Source: Muricea muricata | Lineage: Eukaryota; Cnidaria; Anthozoa; Malacalcyonacea; Plexauridae | Direction: 5' to 3' | NCBI GenBank assembly: GCA_963855995.1 | Contig: OY979723.1 | Location: 501,001-565,000 of the forward strand | Length of the DNA: 64,000 nucleotides | Shown here: piece after piece, positions 23,901-35,900 of the stretch | Layout of the letters: each line of letters begins with the position of its first letter | Numbering within the stretch: position 1 is the first letter of the stretch | Notes under the pieces: model-generated | The model's input: the letters and a program-made list of their open reading frames with translations, nothing else | The model's database searches: none | Told to the model about the DNA's origin: nothing | Program-made: the position numbers and the translations under genes

Positions 23901-26900
23901 TTGAACACTAGATTGTTGGAAAAACAGACGTAAATATTTAGGTTTTCTCTTTTAGTAACACTGAATCAATAAGCGATACTCCTTACTGGACCTCCAAGAA
24001 GAGTAGTTCAGAACTGATAAAGCTATCTAGTGTAAATAAAGTTGGTTTAGTTTGGGTTTCCTCCTGTAGTAACGCTTAATCAATTAGAGATGATCCTTAC
24101 TGGATCACTAGGAAGAACAGCTTAGAACTGATAGAGCAATCCACTATAAATAAAGTTAGTTTAGTTTAGGTTTCCTCTTGTGGTAATACTGGACCAATAA
24201 GAGATGATCCTTACTGGACCTCTAGGGAGAACAGTTTCGAACTGATAGAGCTACCAGCATAAAGTTAGTTTAATTTTGGATTCCTCCTGCAGTAACACTG
24301 GATCAATAAGAGATGATCCTTACTGGACCTCTTGGAAGAAAAGTTATAGCAAGTGATATAGAGCTATCCTAATTAGTTTTAGTTTTCAAGAACACAATAA
24401 GAGATGATCCTTTACTTTACCTATGGTGTTACCAAAATACATGTTATTCTTACCCCGCCCCAGGAACCAGTTTTCCAATGGACGCTGATTTTTGGTTCCG
24501 GCTTTCTCGCGGGCTCACAGAGATAGTTGGAACATTTTCGGATATTAGTTGGTCGTAACAGTGGATCACAAGTCTTCTCTTCTGCTAAACGGTATTTTCG
24601 ATCAAAACACTTTACTTGCCGTCTTTGAGTGCCCGTCCCGCACTTGGATGAACACTAAACGAAAGATAATACGGTCTGGTAAGTTCATATTTGAGAGTTG
24701 CATTGATCGTGAATACGATGCTAACTTACAGCAGTCCATACTGAATGTCTCCATATTCCACAATATTTGAAACATTTCCTTGTAGAGGAAGGTTCAGGAA
24801 TGGCTCCGCAAATGTCACTACTGATTACGTTATCTTCGTCATCAACACAGGAGATGTTTCGCTTTTGAATTCCAGCGCCACAATCTGTCAAACACTGCGA
24901 AAACAACAGAAAATCAATCCTAACTCTTGCATTGTTTTTATTAGAGAAAAAAACATTGGGTTCTTACACGAGACCAGCTAGTGTGTTTCCACTTGCCACA
25001 AGGATTGACACATTTTCTAACTGTAGATGGCTTAGTGAAGTTTTTACATAATTCACTCTTGATGACGACTTCTTCAGAATTCACACAGCTCACATTTCGT
25101 TCTTGCCGACCCTCGCCGCATTTGACAGAACACTGAAAGAAGAACCAGACATATGATAGGTACTTCCAAGTTATCCATAAGCTAAATATATTGCCATACC
25201 CTTCAAATACTACATTATTACCTCTCTCCAAGTTCTAGTGATCCACTTGACAGGTCCTCTCATTGCGACCTTGCTTGTCAAGAATACAGTCTTGTCACAA
25301 TCCGGCAACTCGTTGCAAGCTCGTCGAGACATCGGCTTCTCTTCGGAAACACAATCTTCCTCCCGCAATGTTTCGCGATCTTCACTTGTGCATCGCACCA
25401 GACGGATTTGATGACCTTCGCCGCACGTCGAGGAACACTAAATAGTGCGTCAACTGAGGGTTAACAAGGTCTATCTGTAGTTTGAGAAGTTTGGAGAAGA
25501 TCACTCTTGAATTTTCAGGAGATCGAACAAAGGTGCTCATTACAATTAATTTTGTGCTAGTAATGATTTTGTATCTCCTACGAGTTTATGCAACTGAAAT
25601 TTTTCTTTCAGCTTCCGAAAGTTTAAAAGTGATCTTCTCCCAACTTCCCAGAACACAGATAGACCTTGTTAACCCTCGGTTGACGAGTGGGAGACACTGG
25701 TGGTTAATGGTGACCATACAGTCATGATGGTCGGTGATGGTTGCAATAGTTGTATTGATAATTTTCCCACGGATTGGAAGGGACAGGAAAGTTCTTTTGT
25801 AATCAGGTAACCAGAGCGAAACTAATTTCACCGAACAAAAAGAAACTTCCCTATCTGCAGGAAAATTCTCCCGAGTGGAAAACGGTCTTAGCAGTGTTAA
25901 TGAAAGAGGTTATTTTAAGAAAGCTTCATCACGGGACGTGTAGAAAAAAGGATCAGTGATTGCAGCAAGTTAAACAGCCTGCAGAAGAACGTTCAATAGT
26001 TTTGTACCAGAACTTCTGCATTTTTTTAGTTTCTCTGTCGCTCGTACAATAAAACGCTGAACAAGAACGTGAAAATTTTATATGCAAGATCACTTGTAGG
26101 AACGTTAGCATTATGTTGACACTTTATGTTGAAATATATTCAGGTTAAGAAAATATTATGTATCACACTTGATGCATTGGATTTGCATTGGCATAACAAG
26201 CCACCGCATGTGATAGAATAGTGTTTTCATTACATAATTTCATTTATCAGATCACAAGTCTTAATCACTGCACAAGTTGTTGATGACTGAACCTTAAAAT
26301 AATCGCAGTTGTTGGTGTTAATGATGATGGTCGATGATGATAATCAATGATACTGATACTGATACTGATAGTGTTCGTGATGATGATTAATGAGGATGAT
26401 TAATGATCATACTGATAGTGTTAGTCATGATGACCGATAATGATGATCAATAATGATACTGATAGTGTTAGTCGTTAAAAACGTTCAACAATTTCTATAA
26501 GCAACTTACATCGGACCATTCCTCGTACTCCCAATGTGGACATGCTTTGATTCGACAGTTTTGTCTTTCTTTAGGTTTTGTTTTTGCATCGCAAGCGCCA
26601 TCTTTCGCGGCCTTATTTCCTTTCCAAACACACGACACTTGTCTTCGCTGATAACCTTCACCACAATCCGCAGAACACTAAAATGACGACGAAAACCAAT
26701 CATGAATATTCATCATAGTTAAATTATGTTTAGTTCAGGTTTCCTCCTGTAGTTACACTGGATCAATAAGAGATGATCCTTACTGGACCTCTAGGAAGAA
26801 CAGTTTAGAGCTGATAGAGCTATCCAGCATAAATAACGTTAGTTTAGTTTAGGTTTCCTCCTGTATTTACACTGTATTAATAAGAGATGATCCTTACTGG

Positions 26901-29900
26901 ACCTCTAGGAAGAACAGTTTAGAACTGATAAAGCTATCCAGTATAAATAAAGTTAGTTTAGTTTAGGTTTCCCCCTGTAGTAACACTGGATCAATAAGAG
27001 ATGATCCTTACTGGACCTCTAGGAAAAACAGTTAAGAACTGCTACCCAGTATAAGAAAAGCTAGTTCCATCGGTTGACCTACCGCGCTCCACTTTTCCGT
27101 CCGCCATGATGGACATCGCAGTGTATTGCAGACTCTTATTGCAGATCTTTTCACAACCTTTGAACACATGAAATCAGGACGCGCTTTGCGGAGATTTGAG
27201 TTCTTCTCCACGCACGTCACTCGACGTTTCTGAATGCCACCATCACATGACTTAGAGCACTGCAACATATAATATTGGTAAGTAAAATGTCAGACAATGG
27301 TACAAGGTTTGTACCAACGTTTTTAAAACAACGTCAGAATAACGTTAACATCACGTTATCGACGTATCAAAGTATTTTCAACAAAATTTCAACTAACCTC
27401 GCTCCATTGTGAGTACTCCCAGAGCAAATTATCGCACGTCCCCTCACACGGTCGTTCAGATGGAGGCTTGCTAACGAGTCTACAATCCTTACTGTGCACT
27501 GCCAAATTCGCGCCAGAGTGAATATCATGTTTAACACACATGTAGTAGATCTTCTGAGTTCCAGGACCACAGCCGGGCTGACATGCGTCTTGCCTTGACT
27601 TTCTCCACCTGTGAAAAAACAGTTGATCCGATCAATTCTAACGTGTTTTTCCAGTCTAATGGCCACAGCAAGTAAGGCTGAAAAACACCAGGCTAAACAG
27701 CGAAAACGTTACAGGCTTGTTTGCAATTGTAACAATTCATCAAGTTGCAACAAGTCTTTTAAAATTAAACTTGTTACATCTTGTCATTTGAAAATTTGTC
27801 AAAACTTGTTGGAACAACTTGCAGCAAGCCTGTGGATAACAAGTCTTGACAATCAACTTGCACCAAGTCTGTTGACAACTTGCGACAGACTTGCCGTCAA
27901 CAAGCATGCGGACGCATCCTGATATCGGCTTGTTGATAACAAGTCTGTCACAAAATGTCAACAGATGAAATCTAACTTGAGCGTTTTGGCCTGTGTGGTA
28001 TAGTGGTTTTCAAATATAGTTCCATTACTTGAGAAAAATATACACAAAACAAGCTTACTTGAACAAGCAGTGCGTGTTACAATTTTCTTTAATCGTCTCT
28101 GGCTTGTTGCTTTTACTACATTGCTCCTTGGACACAACCAAACCATCGCGCTCCCGTTTACAAACAAGCTTTCTTTCATGCCATCCTAAAGACACAAAAG
28201 TACACTTCATAAACGACGATCGTGCTTTAACAATACGTTAGCTAATTAAACTAGCTTAATTTGTTATTCAACATTGCGAAAAATAACTACCACTTGTTCT
28301 GCTTTTAGTTGCAAAAGATGACATACATAACATACCTTGACAATCATGACTACACTGTGACCAAGGTCCCTTGTTATCCCAAACAAACGAGTCGGGTTTC
28401 TCGACAGGCTGCAGATACGAGTACACAATTTTGGGCGTTTCGACTTTCTCTACAGACAAAACCTTCAAAGATAACGTGGTAAAAATCACACCTGTTTACA
28501 AATGCAAGTACGACAGCTTTAATCTCTAGCAATCTTACTTCAAACTCACCTGCAGACGTATTTTTTGCGTCAATTTTCCTTGGATCTTTATAAATTCAGG
28601 GTAGCTCCTTGAGCCCGAGTAAGTTATCTTAAGACCGGCTATACGAAATATGTTGGTCGATGCGGCTTTGATGTAATAACCTCCATTGAGTATGTTACCA
28701 TAGCGTTCGTTAAGTAAAACTGAAATAGAAAAAAAATATTCAGCGTAATTTAGCATATTATACCATACTGATCTACAGCGCACCATACCATACCACACCA
28801 CACCACACCACACCACACCACACCACACCACACCACACCACACCACACCACACCACACCACACCACACCACACCACACCACACCACACCACACCACACCA
28901 CACCACACCACACCACACCACACCACACCACACCACACCACACCACACCACACCACACCACACCACACCACACCACACCACACCACACCACACCACACCA
29001 CACCACACCACACCACACCACACCACACCACACCACACCACACCACACCACACCACACCACACCACACCACACCACACCACACCACACCACACCACACCA
29101 CACCACACCACACCCCACCCCACCACACCACACCACACCACACCACACCGCACCACAGTAACACCATAACATACCACACCGTCTCACTAGCCTTACCTAA
29201 ATAATTATCATCAGAAGCTCGATGCCGTCTGCGACGTTTTGCTTGGACTTCCTTTCCTGCCTCAGACTCTGGCGTGCTTAGTTCAACTTTGATGGACGAA
29301 AATCCAGGAAGAAATGTCGTTACGTCGTTGTAACCTGAAAAACATTGCACATCATAAAACATAACGTCACCGAACCCCAAAACGCGCGATATGTTTTTGA
29401 TGGAGTGAGTTCATGTTGGCAGGCTTACTACTCACCCCAGTCGACTTTTTGTTGCCAGGATTTATGGATACGTTCACAGGTGTCGTTTCGTCCACCGCAA
29501 ACACCACAGATATCCACTTTGGTCCTCGAATTCAGAACATTATCACAACCAGCAAGCTGAAAAAAGTATCGAAAGTTTGTTCAATCTTACACTTTAGCTC
29601 TTAGTTTATGGGGTTTTAATTGAGTTTTCTTCCTTACCCTACAAATGCCATTGACACAAATATCAAACGAGTCCTTCTCGCATTTCGTCCCATCAATTGC
29701 CTTCCCTGTGATGAACCCTCCGCCACCAACACGCTCACAAAGAAGCTGGCATCGAAGTCTGCCTGGGATCAATAAAGATATTTACCATAAATAACCAATA
29801 TGATACAAGAATAACGTCTGAGCAATATCTTCATTTATTTCCTATAATCATACCCTTGAGATAGCGTGGGACCCACTTGCTTCCCGCGGGACCTCTTTTG

Positions 29901-32900
29901 TTGTTGTAACCAGCACATTGGACAGCCCTGAAGCTTGCACTACCCTTGGGACAGTCCTACCAAAGCGCAGATCAAATACTTAGAAGAAAATTTACACTGG
30001 GATTTGTATAGAGAGACAGTAAGGATCATCTCTTATTGATGGAAGAAACCCAAACTAAACTAACTTTATCTATACTGAATAGCTCTATGAGTTTTGAACT
30101 GTTCTTCCTGGAGATCAAGTAAGGATCATCTCTTATTGATCCAGTGTTACTACAGGAGGAAACCTAAACTAAACTAACTTTATTTATTTATACTGAATAG
30201 CTCTATCAGTTTTCAACTGTTCTTCCTGGAGATCAAGTAAGAATCATCTCTTATTAATCAAGTGTTGCTACAGGAGGAAACTAAAACTAACTTTATTTTT
30301 AGTAGACAGCTCTTAGCCGTTACTTATTGCAAGAGATTGTACAAGAATCACCATTAATACTGAGTGTAAAAGTACCTGAGTTTGACAAGACATGAACCTC
30401 TTTTTTACCCCGAGGCAAAACTTGCCCCCATTTGAAGGACTATAAAAAAGAAACAACAAAATCCCATAAAGTCCTATGTTTGCATCATTTCTATACGTTA
30501 TAGAATAGAATAGTGAAATGGGCGATGGTTAGATTAATCTGGGATTAGAAATTTAATTCGTTAGTTAGAAAATTGTTAATAATACAAGGGATTTATCTAC
30601 CTCGGGTTGTTACAAATTCTTGACGAGTACGTCACACCTCCACCGCACGTGCGAGAACAAGGTCCAAATTCAGACCAAGGCGACCAGGCTCCGTGCACTT
30701 TAACTTTGATTTCTTTGGGTTTACAAACGCCACGAACACACCACTGAAAAGAAAACATGACGCTCGATGCCAAGTCGGTAGCTGTGGTCAAACAAGATCG
30801 AGAGTTGTGCATGTTGCATGAGAGTTGTGCATGTTGCATGAGAGTTGTGCATGTTGTATGAGAGCTGAGAAGGGAGAGATTGTATGAGAGCTGAGAAGCG
30901 AGAGTCTTTGCTTCAACTTTTATGTCTTGGTCAGAGGAGATTACAGTTAATGAAAGTTGACAAGCGTCACAAACGCTACAATAACGTTTATCCTTTCTCG
31001 GCAGAATGTGAACCAGTTACCTTTCCTTCTCCACAATGACTGCCTTCAGCCCAAGGACTAGCATTGGTGCTACATCCTTCCACACCGTTGGGAAATTTCG
31101 ATGTACACCATAACAGTCGACAAGGCTGTGTCTGCAAGAAATTTTATCATAGTATGAAGACAATACGTCAACGTTTATAAGCAGCGCAGTGCAGCAATAT
31201 TGAAAGAATGAAATGACGACAACATTGCCAAAGATTACGCTCCTGTTACTTATATATATTCTATTCATGATAACAACGAATACGTAAAGAATACTTGTCA
31301 TTTCTTAATGGTTCCTACCTTGAATGGACATATTGTAGATTGTTTGCCATACGTAAGCTTGCATTGCATGGCGGGAGTGTACACTTCGCCAGGTAATTTG
31401 TCTGATTTTTTAAACTGGTATTGTGGTTTGTCCAGTAAACATCGATCATGGCCACGCCTGAAATTGATAAAATATTTTAAATTTACATAGTTTGTTTCAT
31501 TTACTCATACTAACTAGCCAAACTAAACTAACTTATTTATACTGGATAGCTCTATCAGTTCTAAACTGTTCCTCCTGGAGGTCTAGTGAGGATCATCTCT
31601 TATTGATCTAATATTACTTCTGAAGAAAAACTGGACTAAACTAACTTTATTTATACTGGATAGCTCTATCAGTTCTAAACTGTTCCTCCTAGAGGTCTAG
31701 TGAGGACATCTCTTATTGATACAGTGTTACTACAGGAGGAAACCTGAGCTAAACTAACTTTATTTTTGCTAGATATCTCTATCAGTTCCAAACTGTTCTC
31801 CCTAGTGGTCCAGTAAGGATCATCTCTTATTTATTTAGTGTCACTACAGGAGGAACCCTGTTAAATAACTAAAATTTCACTGGATCAAAATGAACCAACT
31901 AGACAATCAGTCACAAATCGCCAAGAATATATCTTACTCTAAAAACTCAGTGATTTCCTGTCTGCTACAGGAGGACCAACTCCACGGCATCGCTCGAAGG
32001 TTTACAGATGGCGCCATCACATGTAAGCCATTCTTCTCTCCCAAACATTTCCTGGAGACAGCATCGTGGCCAATGTTAAAGCTAATGAGAAAAAACAAAA
32101 TTTTCATAACTTTAAACACTTCTATCATACACACAGCAAAAACGCCACAGACTTGTTGCAAGTTGTCAATCTTACTGGTTGTCGAAGTTTTCAACTCAAC
32201 TTCTTTCGATTTCACAAAGTTGCAACAAATGTGTCAAAATCAGGCTTGCTGCAACTTGCCATTTGCAGACTTGTTACAGCTTATTGAAACAGCTCGCAAC
32301 AAGCCTGTGGATGACAAGTTTTGACATCCAACTTCCAACTGGTCTGTTGACAACTTGCAACATATTTTCTTCCTATCATAGTTCATCACCGTCAACTTAC
32401 ACATGCCCCAGCTCGTGAGCAACAGTAAACGCAACTCCAAGGCCATTGTCTTCAACGATTGAACAACTTCGACTGGGATCACACATCGTACCAAGCTCAG
32501 CCAGACCTGGTAAACAACGAAAACATAACCGTGAAAAAGACATTAATAGAGAAACTTTGTAAGCATACAAACTTTTAACACAAAATACAGCATGCAAATT
32601 ATGTTTAGAAGCACAGTTAATATCCCTCCCTAACATGCCCTTCTAGTACGGTTGTACAGAGAAATGTGTAATTGTTTAACGATCACCACTTTGTACAATA
32701 ATCACTTTGTAGAGCTTACCTAACGTCTCGCAGTTCCCTTTAGTTCGGCAAATATTCTTCCTTTTATAAAAACACAAATGAATAGATCATATAAGAGTTA
32801 TGAACAAAACATAATATACAGTAGGAAATATTGTATCCATAAATACTTTCTGAAGATATTTACCTGGTAATCAAGATAGCTGTATCGTAGTGACCCGCAT

Positions 32901-35900
32901 CCAAATCAGACTTAACGTTTTGCTTGTGTTGCCATTTACAGAATGTCCGCAATGATTTCTTGGCGTCACTTGTTATTTTCAAGTCCTGTGGTTATAAAAT
33001 GCAGGATCATAAGTCGATTCCTTCATTTTTCCCAGTAGTTGGACATCGTATTTTGTATAAACGGACATAAAATTTTAAAATTTCTACACATTTTGATTTG
33101 CTGCAAAGTGAGTTAGTACCTTTTCATTCTTCAGTATCTTTATTCCGGTTAGAACTATTTCAATTGAGTTGCCAATCCTTGGATCAAGAAATATATCGTG
33201 AACCTAAAAAGAAATACTTTAGAATTGAGTAAAGTTGAGTAAAGTTAGCTATGAGTTGGTTCCTTCCTGTAGTAACACTCATCAATACGAGATGATCCTT
33301 ACTGGACTTCTAGGCAGAACAGTTTAGAACTGATAGAGCTATCCAGTATAAATAAAGTTAGTTTAGTTTAGGTTTCCTCTTGTAGCAACACTGGATCAAT
33401 AAGAGATGATCCTTACTGGACCTCTAGGAAGAACAGTTTAGAACTGATAGAGCTATCCTGGATAAATAAAGTTAGTTTAGTTTAGGTTTCCTCCTGAAGT
33501 AATACTGGATCAATAGGAGATGATCCTTACTGGACGTCTGGGAAGAATAACTTAGCAAAGCAGTACTTACCACGCCCATGATCGTCTGTATGTATCTCTT
33601 GAGTTCAAATTCACTTCCGTAATGATCCAGCATTGTTTTATCCACAGTGACCATCACCTCCACATATCGTGGATAAGATTGGGCGCCTTGAAAAATTACC
33701 TCGCGTCTAGAACGGTGATGAAATGGATTACGAAGACTTGGCGAAGATTCCGTTGCTTCTCTTTTCTCTCTTGCTGCCAGTAAACCTTCGTCTAGATGGA
33801 GGATAAAGAATTAATGCCTAAATAACGTAAGATAAATAAGAGTGCAGCCAAAAGCAGTACATATGATCTTCGACTAAAGCATATGTTACAATACCGAATT
33901 GAGAACTAAAGAACCAAGTTTAAAGTTACGATGCTACGACGCTTCCTGAAGCCACAAGTTGTGGCTGTTCTGAGGTCATGAAACACAGCTACGATAAAGC
34001 TATCGTGCAGTTAGTTTAATCTCACAAGTCCTGTCCAATTTAAAAGGTAAACAGTAGGCGCAAAAAGCACATTGAAGTTTATCGCATTTAAGTAAACCGT
34101 GCAGTGAATCACGATTCACGGCAGAGAGAGCTAGTGTGACTGTTTTACTTTTTTTCTAATAGTTTGTCTCACGTCTGGAACCGGTTAGTTGATGGACTTA
34201 ACCTCAGTTTAGCGTAAACTCAAACCAAGATTATTTTTTTAAAAAAAATATAAGATTAAAAATGTCATTTCAAACTAATTTTGTCTGTATCGATCTATTT
34301 TTTGAAGTTTGGAAATAAAACGGACGTGTGGAAACACAGAATTCAGAAACATAAACAGCGCTAGAAGCCATCTAGCTTAGGACGATCGAGCTACTGAAAT
34401 ACAACCTAGTTGTAGTTACATTTAAATCTCTCATCCCCTTGGCAAAGTTCTGTGTGTATTTGCCTACCGCTGAAAACCAAATATCAAGCCGTTTGGCAAA
34501 GCTTTGTGCAAATTAACCTCACTGAATACCGCGAAATGTAAACATCCGAAATTCCAGTGAGCCTCTTAATTTGAATGTATATCTGCAGCCAGGGTGCGCA
34601 AAAAACAGGCCGCACAAGTCGTTTTACGAATTTTAGCGCAATGAAAGCTCGTTAACATGTTTGGCCTATTTTGTTTGCTTGTTAGGAACGGATTAGGAAC
34701 AAATTTGTTTTCAAAACTAATATTTGTCATAGCAGTCTGCGAATGTCTCGCGATTACCACTTTAGCAAGTGCAAGGTGACGGAAAAGATATTTTTCACAA
34801 AGCTTTAGCACATTTTTTGTGTGGTAAATTCTGCGGTCAAATTCGCGATGCTCGTCACTTTCCACGCGATAAGAATTGTACGGTTTATTCTGCCAACTTT
34901 TTTTTTATCAATTTCTTAAAAATCAGTTCGTCCAATCCTCTTGTAATATTTTTTTTGGTTACCATTCTTGGTTAGCATTCCCTAACCTACACAGGCCACC
35001 CACACCGTGTCACTAGGAACCTCAGGAGCAAGGCGCAAAATATGCTAACGAGCAATGCGCAGCAGCGAAGCATACAGATGGTAAAATAAATTGTTTACAC
35101 AAAGACGCTGAATAGCTAAGACGCAGTGGCGTGACCAGTTTTTTTACTGACAAAAATGTGCGAAGTCTGGTTGAATTCTGATATGAACTGTAAATACAGA
35201 TTAACATACAAGATTCGATGTTGCTGTTAGAGATGTTATAGTAACATAACATGTTATAGTAACATAAGATGTTATAGTAACATAACGTTGCTTCGCAACG
35301 ATAAATATTTTGCTTTTACAAACCTATTTTTCTTCTATCTTTTTACAAAACTATTATTCTACTACATATAATTCAAAAAAGCGAATGACTTTCGAAAGCT
35401 GTAATTTGAAATAGAAACAACCATCAGAAATGTTCCTCGCTAATTCGAAGTTTTTTAATCTTGTTTGCATTTATTGATGTAAAATAAACTAATTTGTGCT
35501 TTCTACACACTAAAGGTCCGGTATGGGTTAATTTGTTATAGATTACAGGAAATACTAGCTAATATAGAAACGAAATAATCTTGATTCATCCATAGGAGGT
35601 GTAATATCCTCATCCATTGATGTTCACTGATATGGTTTATTTTAGTTCTAAGGCTATTTCCAAAGACTTCGAAACGTTTTCTATCGCAATATTTGGATCA
35701 GTGATCACTGATAATAATACAGTTATTGCGGCAGCTAAGAACATTAGACGAATCTGGAAATATTGGGCAATACCGTGCTGCCCATCAGGAATCGTTTGAT
35801 TAAAAAATGAATGGATGAGTGGACATGAGAGACGGAAGTGAATAATCTGTGTTTAGCTGTTAATGTTCGTGACGAGAGGAGATTATTTAACACTTAGACT

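Noticed and set aside
27367-27666. 99-codon minus ORF over ADAMTS exon 21
   Set aside because: Wrong frame of exon 21; the correct frame gives the cysteine pattern of a TSR and fits the splice phases.
28535-29380. 281-codon minus ORF rich in CGVVW, and two more in other frames
   Set aside because: It is not a separate gene: it is ADAMTS exons 17 and 18 read through the microsatellite intron. The in-frame property is kept as a finding. The other two frames are open only because the repeat has no stops.
31890-32324. 144-codon plus ORF
   Set aside because: Antisense to ADAMTS exon 9 and the dispersed repeat.
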